From assembly GCF_900172315.1 (NCBI RefSeq), contig NZ_FWFV01000005.1, positions 241,113 through 305,112 of the forward strand: DNA of 64,000 nt, in the 5' to 3' direction. The translations under genes and the position numbers were made by a program. The notes under the pieces were generated by a model. The model saw only the letters and a program-made list of their open reading frames with translations. It was not told where the DNA came from and ran no database searches. The stretch comes from Palleronia marisminoris. GTDB taxonomy: Bacteria > Pseudomonadota > Alphaproteobacteria > Rhodobacterales > Rhodobacteraceae. Positions 29,088-39,207 of this stretch are shown piece by piece. Every line of letters starts with the position of its first letter. The first letter of the stretch is position 1.

Positions 29088-30281
29088 ATGTCGTTTTTCA
29101 ACAAGCTGAAGTCCAAGCTCTTCAAGTCGTCTTCGCAGCTCGAAGAAGGGCTCGACGCGATCGTGGAGGAGGGCGGCGCGCTGTCGGAGCCCGACGCGCC
29201 GGAACCCCCCGCCGCGCCTGAGCCGCCGAAGCCGGAGCCCCGACCCGACCCCGCGCCCGAGCCGTTCCCCGCGCCGCAGGACCCCGATCCGACGCCGCGA
29301 CCGCAAGAAGTGCCCGATCCCGCGCCGTCCGAGGTTCCCCAAGGCCCGGTGCCGGTCGAGATCCCGGACGACACCCCCCCCGGCCAACCGAATACGGGCG
29401 GTCTTCTGGGGCGGGTCTTCGGCAGGCAGTCTGCGGCCCCGGTCGTGCGCCGTCCGCTGGACGACGACATGCTCGAAAGCCTCGAGGACCTGCTCATCAC
29501 CGCCGATATGGGGGTCCAGACCGCCGCCCGCGTCACCGCCAACCTGGCCGAGGGGCGCTATGGTCGCCGCGTCTCGACCCAGGAGATCAAGGAGGCGCTG
29601 GCCGAAGAGATCGCCCGCATCATGGAGCCGGTCGCCCGGCCCCTGCCGCTTTACGCCAAGAAGCCGCAGGTCGTGCTGGTCGTGGGCGTGAACGGCTCGG
29701 GCAAGACAACGACGATCGGCAAGCTGGCCAGCCAGTTCAATGCCGCCGGCAAGTCGGTGGTGATCGCCGCGGGCGACACGTTTCGTGCTGCCGCGGTCGA
29801 GCAGTTGCAGGTCTGGGGTGATCGCGCCGGGGTGCCGGTGATGACCGCCCCGCAAGGCACCGACCCGGCAAGCCTTGCCTATGACGCGCACAAGAAGGCC
29901 GAGGAGGACGGGGCGGACCTGCTGATGATCGACACCGCCGGCCGCTTGCAGAACCGTGCCGACCTGATGGAGGAACTGGCCAAGATCATCCGCGTGATCC
30001 GCAAGCGCGACGAAACCGCGCCGCACAACACAGTTCTCGTGCTCGACGCGACCACGGGGCAGAACGCGCTGAACCAGGTGGAGATCTTCCAGAAGATCGC
30101 CGATGTTTCGGGCCTCGTGATGACCAAGCTCGACGGGACGGCGCGGGGGGGCGTCCTCGTGGCGCTGGCCGACAGGTTCGGCCTGCCGATCCATGCGATC
30201 GGCGTGGGCGAGCAGATCGACGACCTTTCCCCCTTCGATCCCGAAGAATTCGCCGCCGCCTTGACGGGGCTGACCCGATGA
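29088..30281 (+). CDS. ftsY: signal recognition particle receptor FtsY
   Basis: SRP receptor GTPase that docks ribosome-nascent chains at the membrane. Of 397 residues: a short basic amphipathic N-terminus, a Pro-rich acidic linker (about 38-102), N domain (about 120-185), then the G domain with G1 VVGVNGSGKTTT (198-209), DTFRAAAVEQL, DTAGR and TKLDGTARGG. Start ATG 29088 after GGAAGGAGAG. Overlaps the following acetyltransferase gene by four bases. Confidence 0.97.
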   Translation: MSFFNKLKSKLFKSSSQLEEGLDAIVEEGGALSEPDAPEPPAAPEPPKPEPRPDPAPEPFPAPQDPDPTPRPQEVPDPAPSEVPQGPVPVEIPDDTPPGQPNTGGLLGRVFGRQSAAPVVRRPLDDDMLESLEDLLITADMGVQTAARVTANLAEGRYGRRVSTQEIKEALAEEIARIMEPVARPLPLYAKKPQVVLVVGVNGSGKTTTIGKLASQFNAAGKSVVIAAGDTFRAAAVEQLQVWGDRAGVPVMTAPQGTDPASLAYDAHKKAEEDGADLLMIDTAGRLQNRADLMEELAKIIRVIRKRDETAPHNTVLVLDATTGQNALNQVEIFQKIADVSGLVMTKLDGTARGGVLVALADRFGLPIHAIGVGEQIDDLSPFDPEEFAAALTGLTR

Positions 30282-30679
30282 GCGCGCTGACCTGGAAAGA
30301 GGGCGACACGCCCATCGTCGGCGAATTCCTCGAACTGCGCCAATCCTGCGAGCTGGACCGTCTCAACGCCGGTGCGGCGGCCAAGGGGCTGGCGGGGTCG
30401 CTTCATTGCGTGACGGCGAAATCCGGTGTGCGGCTTGTGGCGATGGGGCGGATCGTCGGTGACGGCGGGATGGCCGCGATGCTCGTGGACCTCATGGTCG
30501 AGCCGAACATGCGCGGGCAGGGTATCGGGCGCGAGGTCATGGAACGGCTCGTCGCCTGGTGCCGGGAAGAGCTGCCGCGATCGTGCAGCATCTCGGCAAT
30601 TCCGGTTCCGGGGAGCTATTCGCTCTACAAGGGGGCGGGATTCGAAATCCGGGGCGGCATGGCGTTCAGCCTGCCGTAG
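30278..30679 (+). CDS. GNAT family N-acetyltransferase
   Basis: 133-residue acetyl-CoA dependent acyltransferase fold. Motif A is visible as MLVDLMVEPNMRGQGIGREVMERLV (acetyl-CoA loop RGQGIG); the C-terminal SYSLYKGAGFEIRGGMAF is the usual last strand. Coupled to ftsY by ATGA overlap. Target not known. Confidence 0.9.
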   Translation: MSALTWKEGDTPIVGEFLELRQSCELDRLNAGAAAKGLAGSLHCVTAKSGVRLVAMGRIVGDGGMAAMLVDLMVEPNMRGQGIGREVMERLVAWCREELPRSCSISAIPVPGSYSLYKGAGFEIRGGMAFSLP

Positions 30680-30685
30680 CTTGGT

Positions 30686-31174
30686 TCACGTCTCGTCCTC
30701 GTCGTGCCGGCGCTCGAAAAGGCCGACCACTCCGACGACGATGACGACGATGACCGTCGCCATCGCGGCCAGTGGCATCTGGCCTGCCCCGCAGGCCAGC
30801 CCGATCGCGCCGGCCAGCCAGAGGGACGCGCCGGTGGTGACGTTCTTCACCTTGCCGCCCGCGGTAAAGATCAACCCCGCGGCAAGGAACGCCACGCCGG
30901 CAGTAGTCGCCTCGATCAGGCGCAGCGGATCGACCCGCTTGTCATCGTTGCCCCCGAACTCCAACGAGCTGATCTCGAGGCCGACGAGGGTGAAGAGGCA
31001 GGCGGCGATCGACACCAGCATGTGCGTGCGCAAGCCCGCTGCCTTGTTCCGCCACTCGCGTTCAAACCCGATGATCCCTCCGAAGGTCATCGCCGCGAAC
31101 AGCCGCGTGGCCGCAACAACCGCCGGGACCTGGGAGAACGGAGTCGCGAACTCGTCTACGAAGATGTCGAACAC
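30686..31174 (-). CDS. MgtC/SapB family membrane protein
   Basis: 162 residues with about five hydrophobic segments. The N-terminal RLFAAMTFGGIIGFEREWR and AAGLRTHMLVSIAACLFTLVG are the MgtC signature, with a conserved acidic residue in the second segment. I chose GTG 31174 because GGAGG stands 9 bases upstream; an upstream ATG at 31210 has no such site. Related proteins help growth at low Mg2+ and regulate F-type ATPase. That is family knowledge, not evidence here. Convergent with the acetyltransferase gene. Confidence 0.87.
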   Translation of the reverse strand: MFDIFVDEFATPFSQVPAVVAATRLFAAMTFGGIIGFEREWRNKAAGLRTHMLVSIAACLFTLVGLEISSLEFGGNDDKRVDPLRLIEATTAGVAFLAAGLIFTAGGKVKNVTTGASLWLAGAIGLACGAGQMPLAAMATVIVVIVVGVVGLFERRHDEDET

Positions 31175-31370
31175 CGATGACGTCCTCCACGTGGCTGGGC
31201 ATCGGAACACGCGGGAGGGCGCTTCGGTTCCGGCGCCGCGGAGGGCTGGGCCAGCGGCTTCCTCGGCTGGTTGATGCGGGGTGCGGGTGCGGCACCGAAG
31301 CGGCTGGCCCTCGTGGCCCCGATCGCGCTAGGTGCGGTCATCGTGGAATTCAGCGGATGAGGCTTCGGAC

Positions 31371-31958
31371 ATGTCGCGCAACGGATTGAAGACGATTCTC
31401 GAGATCGGCCCAGTGGTGCTGTTCTTCGCGGCGTACCTGATGCTGCGCGACCGGACATTCGATATCGCCGGAACGGAATATACCGGGTTCATCCTCATCA
31501 CGGCGGCCTTCGTGCCGTTGATCGCGTTGTCCACGTTCCTGCTGTGGCGGCTGACAGGCGAGCTGTCGAAGATGCAGATCGTGACGCTGGTGCTGGTCGT
31601 CGTGTTCGGCGGGCTGACCGTGTGGTTCAACGACGAGCGGTTCTTCAAGATGAAGCCCACGCTGATCTACCTGATCTTCGGGGCCATCCTGGGCGCCGGC
31701 CTGCTGCAGGGTAAAAGCTACCTGCGCATGGTCATGGGCGAGGCGATCCCGCTGGACGAGGAAGGCTGGATGAAGCTGACCCGCCGCTTCTGCGCCTTCT
31801 TCTTCGGCCTCGCGGTGCTGAACGAGATCGTCTGGCGCACGATGTCCACCGATGCGTGGGTGAACTTCAAGACGTTCGGCCTGACGGCGGCGATCTTCGT
31901 GTTCTTCGTCACGCAGGGCAAACTGTTCCGCGACCACGGCACCCAGTCGGGCGACTGA
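31371..31958 (+). CDS. yciB: YciB / septation protein A family membrane protein
   Basis: 195-residue inner-membrane protein with five or six hydrophobic helices. LEIGPVVLFFAAY near the start and KMKPTLIYLIFGAILGAGLLQGKSYL are typical of YciB/IspZ (intracellular septation protein A). WRTMSTDAWVNFKTFG in the C-terminal part also fits. Between the MgtC gene start (31174) and this ATG lie 196 bases. They contain only a short hydrophobic frame starting at 31274 (28 residues) that I do not accept. Role: envelope biogenesis and cell division, by family. Confidence 0.92.
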   Translation: MSRNGLKTILEIGPVVLFFAAYLMLRDRTFDIAGTEYTGFILITAAFVPLIALSTFLLWRLTGELSKMQIVTLVLVVVFGGLTVWFNDERFFKMKPTLIYLIFGAILGAGLLQGKSYLRMVMGEAIPLDEEGWMKLTRRFCAFFFGLAVLNEIVWRTMSTDAWVNFKTFGLTAAIFVFFVTQGKLFRDHGTQSGD

Positions 31959-31959
31959 G

Positions 31960-32871
31960 CTACTGAACGATCCCGGTCGCGCGGCCCGGCATGAGGCGCG
32001 CCACCATTGCCGTGCCGATCCGGGTCCAGCGGGCCTCGGGCGTGGGAAGGTGGGCGCGCAGCAGCCCGAAGGCCAGGCGGTGATCCTCAAGCAGGGCGCG
32101 ATACAGGTGCAGCAGGCCCGGTCGGGTATAGGCGGACCAGTGACTGACGGTGGTTTCGGGCTTCGCGATCGGGTAGCCGAGCGTCCCGAGAGCGCGTCGA
32201 GTGTCCGCGGCGTCGATCTGCAGGTCCAGCCAGCGGCGGTCCTCGACCTCCAGCCCCGACCCGATGGCCACGTCCCGGAACCCCATCAGCGCCTCGACCA
32301 GCGCGTCAAAGAGGTCGTTCTCGCGGCTGGTCACGTTGATGATCTCGGCATCTTGACCGGCTGGCGAGGCAAGCGCCGTCAACGCCTCGTCGCGGGGTGC
32401 CGCGCCGGTCATCAGGATGACCCGGTCGATCGATCCCGCGGGTGCCTGGGCCAAGGCCTGCAGACAGACCCGCGCGCCCATCGAATGCGCCAGAAGATGC
32501 ACCCGCCGCCCCTGTGCCGCGATGGCCGAGATCAGCCCGGCCAGCGGCCGCGCACTTTCTGCGCTTTGCCGCCACGCGCGCCAGGCCGAGCCGCGGCCCG
32601 GCCAGCCGAACCCGATGCAAAGCGGCTCGGCCCCGCCTTCGCCGACGCCCAGCCCCGCCGGCCACGATGCGACCCGCCCCCCGCTGCGGGCCGGCGCGGC
32701 TGCGAAGAGGTGGCGGTGGGGGGAGTGCAACGGCGAATGGGGGTCGTACTTGAAGCCGTGGACCATGATGACGACCGGTGCGGTCGTCGGAAGGTGGGCC
32801 AGCGCGCGAGCGACGGCCTCGTGACCTTCCAGGGCACCTTCGAGCGTTGCGTTGACGGCAAGAATCGGCAT
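31960..32871 (-). CDS. alpha/beta-hydrolase fold protein
   Basis: 303 residues, no signal peptide. VVIMVHGFKYDP supplies the oxyanion HG motif and LLAHSMGARV the nucleophile elbow (Ser130). Acidic and His residues of the triad should lie in the later half (candidates in NVTSRENDLFDAL and VSHWSAY). Resembles DUF900-like or esterase/lipase proteins found in Rhodobacteraceae; substrate unknown. Convergent and nearly touching yciB. ATG 32871 is 98 bp from the promoter of metZ. Confidence 0.82.
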   Translation of the reverse strand: MPILAVNATLEGALEGHEAVARALAHLPTTAPVVIMVHGFKYDPHSPLHSPHRHLFAAAPARSGGRVASWPAGLGVGEGGAEPLCIGFGWPGRGSAWRAWRQSAESARPLAGLISAIAAQGRRVHLLAHSMGARVCLQALAQAPAGSIDRVILMTGAAPRDEALTALASPAGQDAEIINVTSRENDLFDALVEALMGFRDVAIGSGLEVEDRRWLDLQIDAADTRRALGTLGYPIAKPETTVSHWSAYTRPGLLHLYRALLEDHRLAFGLLRAHLPTPEARWTRIGTAMVARLMPGRATGIVQ

Positions 32872-32968
32872 GACCTGCTCCTGCGACCGACCCCATATCT
32901 GGTAGCTCGGTTCTCACAGGCCGCTACGACCCCTCGGTGACGCGAGGATGAAGGAAACGTGACGTTAC

Positions 32969-32997
32969 TTGACGATTGGACGCATCAGTCCTACCCG
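32969..32997 (+). promoter_or_regulatory. candidate promoter for the SAM-II riboswitch-metZ transcript
   Basis: TTGACG (32969-32974), 17-base spacer, then TACCCG (32992-32997) as a weak -10. A start near 33004 would begin the transcript right at the first riboswitch helix. The -35 is good, the -10 is poor. Confidence 0.45.
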
Positions 32998-33002
32998 GCA
33001 CT

Positions 33003-33059
33003 CCACGTGGCGATTTGTTCACCGGATTGCGGGCCACGTTAAAAACTCCGCTAAAGAGG
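33003..33059 (+). ncRNA. SAM-II riboswitch (metA motif)
   Basis: The leader contains, in order, CCACGTGGCGATTTG, ACCGGATTGCGGGCCACG, TTAAAA and CGCTAAAG. This is the SAM-II signature: helix GTGG...CCAC, the loop UUG, and the 3' A-rich CGCUAAAG strand that forms the H-type pseudoknot. It sits 58 bases before the metZ ATG, in the position where SAM binding sequesters the ribosome site or stops translation. Regulation is by S-adenosylmethionine in this family (established). This is one of the clearest non-coding elements of the window. Confidence 0.93.
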
Positions 33060-33116
33060 TCGGTCGCGGACCGTCCCTTCATCGGTGGGTCGAGACGCGA
33101 AAGGAACGATGACCCC

Positions 33117-34298
33117 ATGAGCAACGACAGAAAGACCCGGACCCGCCTGGTCCATGACGGAATCCGCCGCAGCCAGTACGGCGAAGTCAGCGAGGCGATC
33201 TTCCTGACCCAGGGCTTCGTCTACGACACGGCCGAGCAGGCCGAGGCCCGCTTCGACAAGCTGGGCGAGGACGAGTTCATCTACGCCCGCTACGGCAATC
33301 CCACGGTCCGCATGTTCGAGGAACGCCTCGCCGCCGTCGAAGGGACCGAGGACTGCTTTGCCGCCGCAAGCGGCATGGCGGCCGTCAATGCCGCGCTGAT
33401 GTCGATGCTGAAGGCCGGGGATCACGTCGTCTCGGCCCGGGCGCTGTTCGGCTCGTGCCTCTATATCGTCGAGGAAATCCTGACCCGCTTCGGGGTCGAG
33501 GTGACGTTCGTAGACGGCACCGACCTTGACCAGTGGCGCGAGGCGATCCGTCCCGACACCAAGGCCGTCTTCATGGAGATGGTGTCGAACCCCGCGCTCG
33601 AGGTGGTCGACCTGAAGGCCGTCGCGGGACTGGCGCACGAGGTCGGGGCAACCGTGATCGTGGACAATGTCTTCGCCACCCCGATCTACACTCGCGCGGT
33701 CGAGCTTGGCGCCGACGTGGTGGTCTATTCGACGACGAAGCATATCGACGGGCAGGGCCGCGCGCTCGGCGGGGCGATCTGCGGCACGCGCGAGTTCATC
33801 CGCAAGACGCTGGAACCCTACCTCAAGCATACCGGCGGCGCGATGTCGCCCTTCACCGCCTGGATCATGCTGAAGGGCATGGAGACGCTGGACCTGCGCG
33901 TCCGCGCGCAGACACAGGCGGCGCAGCAACTGGCCGAGGCGCTGGCCGACCACCCCAAGCTGTCCCGCGTGATCTTCCCGGGTCTGCCGTCGCACGCGCA
34001 GCACAAAGTCGCGCGCGAGCAGATGAACGGCTTCGGCACGGTCCTGTCGCTGGACATTGCCGGAGGGCGGGACGCGGCGTTCCGGTTTCTGAACGCGCTG
34101 GAGATCGTGACGATCTCGAACAACCTCGGCGACGCGAAGTCGATCGCCACCCATCCGGCCACGACCACCCATTCGCGCCTGTCCGACGAGCAGCGCGCCC
34201 ATCTGGGGATCGGGCCGGGGCTTGTTCGTCTGTCCGTCGGGCTCGAAGACCCCGAGGATCTGCTGGCCGATCTGACGGCGGCGCTCGCCGCGGTCTGA
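33117..34298 (+). CDS. metZ: O-succinylhomoserine sulfhydrylase (MetZ)
   Basis: PLP enzyme that makes homocysteine from O-succinyl- or O-acetylhomoserine and sulfide. Of 393 residues: YARYGNPT, AASGMAAVNAALM, DNVFATPI (PLP aspartate) and the Schiff-base lysine Lys208 in YSTTKHIDGQG; C-terminal TTHSRLSDEQRAHLGIGPGLVRLSVGLED. The QFVYDTAEQAEARF-like N-terminus and the HIDGQGR sequence favour MetZ over cystathionine gamma-synthase. ATG 33117. Controlled by the SAM-II riboswitch. Confidence 0.93.
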   Translation: MSNDRKTRTRLVHDGIRRSQYGEVSEAIFLTQGFVYDTAEQAEARFDKLGEDEFIYARYGNPTVRMFEERLAAVEGTEDCFAAASGMAAVNAALMSMLKAGDHVVSARALFGSCLYIVEEILTRFGVEVTFVDGTDLDQWREAIRPDTKAVFMEMVSNPALEVVDLKAVAGLAHEVGATVIVDNVFATPIYTRAVELGADVVVYSTTKHIDGQGRALGGAICGTREFIRKTLEPYLKHTGGAMSPFTAWIMLKGMETLDLRVRAQTQAAQQLAEALADHPKLSRVIFPGLPSHAQHKVAREQMNGFGTVLSLDIAGGRDAAFRFLNALEIVTISNNLGDAKSIATHPATTTHSRLSDEQRAHLGIGPGLVRLSVGLEDPEDLLADLTAALAAV

Positions 34299-34391
34299 GA
34301 TGGCGCTTGTGGAGAGGAATTGACGCAGGGTCGTGGAACGGGGAACGGGAATGCCTATCTAGAGGGCGAATTCGTGAAGGGACCAAAGGTC

Positions 34392-35488
<1,097 letters not shown>

Positions 35489-35489
<1 letters not shown>

Positions 35490-36082
35490 TGGGACGCGAA
35501 GTCCGCACCACGCTTCGCGACGGCAGGACGGCGCTGCTTCGAGACCTGGTTCCGGGGGACGCCGACGCCCTGGTCGCCGGGTTCGCGCGGCTCTCCCCGC
35601 AAAGCCGGGTGTTCCGGTTCCTGCGGGCGATCGAGCGGCTCGAGGCGCGCGACATCGAGACGTTCACCCATCCCGACCACACCAACCACGAAGCTATCGG
35701 CGCGCTCGTCGAGGACAGCGAGACGCTGGTTCCGGCCGGGATCGGGCACTTCTTCCGGGCTCCGACGGCGCTTGACCGGGCGGAATTGGCGCTGACGGTG
35801 ATCGACCCGTACCAGCAGAAGGGGCTCGGATCATTGATCCTCGGGCGTCTCCTGCAGCGGGCGGCCACGGTCGGGATCCGCAGGTTAGACGCAGTGGTCC
35901 ATGTCAGGAACGAGGGCATGGCGCGCATGTTGCGCCAACTTGGCGCGTCGAGTTTCCTTGATGGCACGACGCGATATTTCGATCTGCCGGTCCATCCCGA
36001 TCCGGCGACGTATCCCGATACGCATGCCGGGGATGCCGTCCGCCGCGCATGGGCGCTCGAGCCCGAGCCCGTCGTGGCTTGA
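35489..36082 (+). CDS. GNAT family N-acetyltransferase
   Basis: 197 residues. The acetyl-CoA loop is QQKGLGSLILGRLLQRA, with AELALTVIDPYQ before it and LDAVVHVRNEGMARML after. The N-terminal TLRDGRTALLRDLVPGDADAL is common in GNAT domains of the PAT (protein acetyltransferase) type. Overlaps the folE2 stop (TGATG). Target unknown. Confidence 0.88.
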
Positions 36083-36115
36083 CAGCCGCGACGGCCGGCG
36101 ACAAGCGTCACGTCC

Positions 36116-37564
36116 ATGATCGATCCGCGACCAGTTGCACATGTCATCGGCTTGCTGGTCGCTGCCCTCGGGGCGTCGATGCTCGTGCCGATGATGATCG
36201 ACCTCTTCGCGAGGAACGGCCATTGGGGCGTCTTTCTCAACGCGGCGGCGGTCACGAGTCTGATGGGCGGTGTCGTTGCGCTGGCGACCGCCAACCTCGA
36301 CACGACCCGCCTGACCTTGCAGCAGACATTCCTTCTGACGACCCTCGTCTGGGTGATGCTGCCGCTTTTCGGCGCGATCCCGTTCCTGTTCTCGCCCGTC
36401 CAGGCGACGCCGACCGACGCCTTGTTCGAGGCGATGTCGGGCTTCACGACGACGGGCTCGACCGTGTTCGTCGGGCTCGACGACATGCCCGAGGGCATCC
36501 TGCTGTGGCGTTCGATGATGCAATGGTTCGGCGGGATCGGGATCATCATCGTCGCCATGGTCTTCCTGCCCGAGCTTCGGGTCGGGGGGATGCAGATCTT
36601 CCGCTCGGAAGCCTTCGACACGATGGGAAAGATCCTGCCCCGCGCGGCCGAGATCGCCAGTCAGATCAGCTGGATCTACGTGATCCTGACACTGGTCTGC
36701 TTTCTCAGCTACCTGACCCTCGGGATGACCAGCTTCGAGGCGATCAACCACGCGCTGACGACGATCTCGACCGGCGGCTTCTCGACCACGGACCTGAGCT
36801 TCGGCGCCTTCCAGGGCCTGCCCGAGTATTTCGCGAGCGCCTTCATGATCCTCGCGAGCCTGCCCTTCGTGCGATACATCCAACTGGTCGCGGGGACGGC
36901 GCGGCCGATCCTGAGGGACGCGCAGGTTCGGGCCTATATGGCGGTGATCACCATCGCGGTGGTCGTCCTGTCGGGCTTTCAGGTCATCGCGGACGAACGG
37001 GGCCCCGAAGAGTCGTTCCGCGAGGCGCTGTTCAACGTAACCTCGATCATCTCGGGGACGGGCTATGCCAGCGTGGACTACCAGCTCTGGGGCACCTTCG
37101 CGATGGTGCTGTTCTTCTTCATCGGCCTGATCGGGGGCTGCGCGGGGTCCACCTGCTGCTCGGTCAAGATCTTCCGTTACCAGATCCTCGCCTCGGCCAT
37201 CTGGGCGCAGGTGCGGCGCATCCATTCTCCGCACGGGATGTTCTACCCCAGGTACGAGGATCGGCGCGTGTCCGAGGAAGTGCTGGCCTCGGTCATGGCG
37301 TTCTTCGTGCTGTTCGTCGTTTCGCTCGGGGTGCTGTCGGTCGCGCTCGCGATGACCGGGCTGGATCTCGTGACGGCGTTGTCGGGGGCTGCGACGGCAA
37401 TCGGGAATATCGGCCCCGGCCTTGGTGACACGATCGGCCCCGCGGGCAACTTCGCGCCCCTGAGCGATGCGGCGAAGTGGCTGTGCATGATCGGAATGCT
37501 GGTGGGGCGCCTCGAGTTGATGGTCGTCTACGTCCTGTTCACTGCGGCGTTCTGGCGCAACTGA
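36116..37564 (+). CDS. trkH: TrkH-family potassium uptake protein
   Basis: Potassium-translocating membrane subunit, 482 residues, about 10-12 hydrophobic segments. Pore-loop motifs appear as MSGFTTTGSTVF, LTTISTGGFSTTD, NVTSIISGTGYAS and AATAIGNIGPGL, four repeats each with the selectivity-filter Gly. Usually works with TrkA, which is not in the window. Overlaps the 3' end of the convergent peptidase gene by 37 bases. Confidence 0.95.
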   Translation: MIDPRPVAHVIGLLVAALGASMLVPMMIDLFARNGHWGVFLNAAAVTSLMGGVVALATANLDTTRLTLQQTFLLTTLVWVMLPLFGAIPFLFSPVQATPTDALFEAMSGFTTTGSTVFVGLDDMPEGILLWRSMMQWFGGIGIIIVAMVFLPELRVGGMQIFRSEAFDTMGKILPRAAEIASQISWIYVILTLVCFLSYLTLGMTSFEAINHALTTISTGGFSTTDLSFGAFQGLPEYFASAFMILASLPFVRYIQLVAGTARPILRDAQVRAYMAVITIAVVVLSGFQVIADERGPEESFREALFNVTSIISGTGYASVDYQLWGTFAMVLFFFIGLIGGCAGSTCCSVKIFRYQILASAIWAQVRRIHSPHGMFYPRYEDRRVSEEVLASVMAFFVLFVVSLGVLSVALAMTGLDLVTALSGAATAIGNIGPGLGDTIGPAGNFAPLSDAAKWLCMIGMLVGRLELMVVYVLFTAAFWRN

Positions 37565-38541
37565 TCGCCGAAGCGCGCGGCCCAGGTCGGCACCGGGTCC
37601 GCGATCGCGGGGGTGGCGTGCCAAACGGCGCGGGCGATGGCGCGACTGAGGCACGTGGCGCCGGCGTGGCCGATCAGTGCGAGTGCCGCCGCGTCGGGGG
37701 GCGGTCGGGAGTTCGTCGCGGCGACGAACACCAGGTCGCCGTCGAAGGGCGTGTGGGCGGGCAGGATGGCGCGGGCCAGCCCGTCATGCGCGGCGATGGC
37801 GAGCCGCGTCGCCGCGGCCTTGTCCAGCGTGGCGTCGGTGGCAACGATGGCCAGCGTTGTCGCGGTTCCGGGCAGGGCGACCTTGGTCTCGACCGCCGCG
37901 CGCTGCGGTGCGCCCAGGCCGCCGAACTCGTCGTTCAGTTCGAACGGAGCGGCCCAGAAGCGACCGGTCTCGGGGCAGCAGGTGCCGCCGACCGGGTTCG
38001 CCGCGACGAGCGCGCCGACGTGGTAGCCGTTGTCGAGCACCACCGAAGCCGAGCCGATCCCGCCCTTCAGCCTGCCGGCGATGGCCCCGGTACCGGCGCC
38101 GACCGAGCCAAGCTCGAACTCGACCGCTGCCGCCTCGAGCGCCTGCCGGCCCACGCAGGGATAGGGGCTGTCCGACCAGCCGTGGTCGCCGCCCGCATCG
38201 AGGTCGTAGAGGATCGCCGCCGGCACGATCGGCACGACGTGCCCGTTCACCTCGAACCCGCGTCCCATGCGGCGCAGGCCGTCCATCACCCCGTCGGCGG
38301 CGGCGAGCCCGAAGGCCGAGCCGCCCGACAGCACCAGCGCATCGACCTTGACCACCAGCTTGTCGGGGGCCAGCAGGTCCGTCTCGCGCGTGCCGGGGGC
38401 ACCGCCCATGACGTGGACGCCCGCAGTCAGCCGGTCCTCGCCCAGCAGGACGGTCACGCCGGACTTCACCACCGTGTTGCGGGCATGGCCGACCCTCAGG
38501 CCGGGGACGTCGGTGATCAGGTTGCGCGGGCCGGGTCTCAT
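37528..38541 (-). CDS. P1 family peptidase (DmpA/aminopeptidase-like, Ntn hydrolase fold)
   Basis: 337 residues. ITDVPGLRVGHARN is the family opening. DALVLSGGSAFGLAAADGVM, GTGAIAGRLKGGIGSAS and AANPVGG follow. The self-cleavage region fits GTATTLAIVATDATL near residue 240, with the Thr likely to become the N-terminal nucleophile. Late motifs are AAHDGLARAI and DGDLVFVAATN. No signal peptide. Convergent overlap with trkH (37528-37564). Confidence 0.9.
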   Translation of the reverse strand: MRPGPRNLITDVPGLRVGHARNTVVKSGVTVLLGEDRLTAGVHVMGGAPGTRETDLLAPDKLVVKVDALVLSGGSAFGLAAADGVMDGLRRMGRGFEVNGHVVPIVPAAILYDLDAGGDHGWSDSPYPCVGRQALEAAAVEFELGSVGAGTGAIAGRLKGGIGSASVVLDNGYHVGALVAANPVGGTCCPETGRFWAAPFELNDEFGGLGAPQRAAVETKVALPGTATTLAIVATDATLDKAAATRLAIAAHDGLARAILPAHTPFDGDLVFVAATNSRPPPDAAALALIGHAGATCLSRAIARAVWHATPAIADPVPTWAARFGDQLRQNAAVNRT

Positions 38542-38655
38542 GTGGGCAGAATGGGTCGGGGCCGGGGATCCGGCAACCCCGGGGCGGCGAAAGGAGGTGG
38601 CGCCGTGGCGCCTCAGTTGCGATACGGGGGAGGCGATGAGCGGAAGGTGCCACGA

Positions 38656-39207
38656 ATGAGACGACTGAGACTGATCCTCCTCGCCATCCTGATGATCGTC
38701 GTGTTCGCGGTGCTGCACTATGTGCTGCCGCAATCCGACGTGGTGCGGATCGTGAACACCGATGTCCGCCGGATGGATTTCGGAGCGAACGCGATCTTCT
38801 ACGCGGGCGCGACCGGCGCGGACGGCACAACCGACGTGCGGTTCATCGAGACGGTCGATGCCGACGGCGATCCGATGGTCTATCGAAACGAGGACACCGG
38901 CTGGGGCTGGCCGTTCTACTTCAAGTTCGACAGCGCCGACCTGCAGGCCCGCGCCGCCGACCTCTCGTCCACGCGAGAGGCGCCGGTCTGGGTGGTAGTG
39001 CGGCACTATGGCTGGCGCTCGCGGCTTCTGTCGGCGTTCCCGAACGCCACCACGATCCGCCGCGCCGAAGGTCCGGACGTCAGCACCTTCCCGTGGCGCG
39101 CGATGGTCATCCTGCTGGGCCTCGCCGTGCTGGGCGGGGTTCTGATCCGGGTCGGGCAGCTGTTCTGGCGGAACACGGTCCGGCCGCTTTTCGATCGACG
39201 GGGCTAG
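38656..39207 (+). CDS. DUF1523 family membrane-anchored protein
   Basis: 183 residues. N-terminal helix (about 6-24, LILLAILMIVVFAVLHYVL), a periplasmic domain with QSDVVRIVNTDV and DTGWGWPFYFKFDSADLQARA, then a second helix near the C-terminus (about 147-166). This matches DUF1523, found mainly in Rhodobacteraceae. Function unknown. The 114 bp upstream are divergent promoter space shared with the peptidase gene. Its stop overlaps that of the sulfotransferase gene. Confidence 0.87.
   Translation: MRRLRLILLAILMIVVFAVLHYVLPQSDVVRIVNTDVRRMDFGANAIFYAGATGADGTTDVRFIETVDADGDPMVYRNEDTGWGWPFYFKFDSADLQARAADLSSTREAPVWVVVRHYGWRSRLLSAFPNATTIRRAEGPDVSTFPWRAMVILLGLAVLGGVLIRVGQLFWRNTVRPLFDRRG

Noticed and set aside
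31274..31360. 28-codon hydrophobic frame before yciB (MRGAGAAPKRLALVAPIA...)
   Set aside because: Short, no ribosome site, overlaps the divergent promoter space. Cannot be told from chance.
34299..34391. Zur box or second riboswitch before folE2
   Set aside because: A TTGACG-like hexamer is present near 34318, but no good -10 or Zur-type palindrome can be seen.
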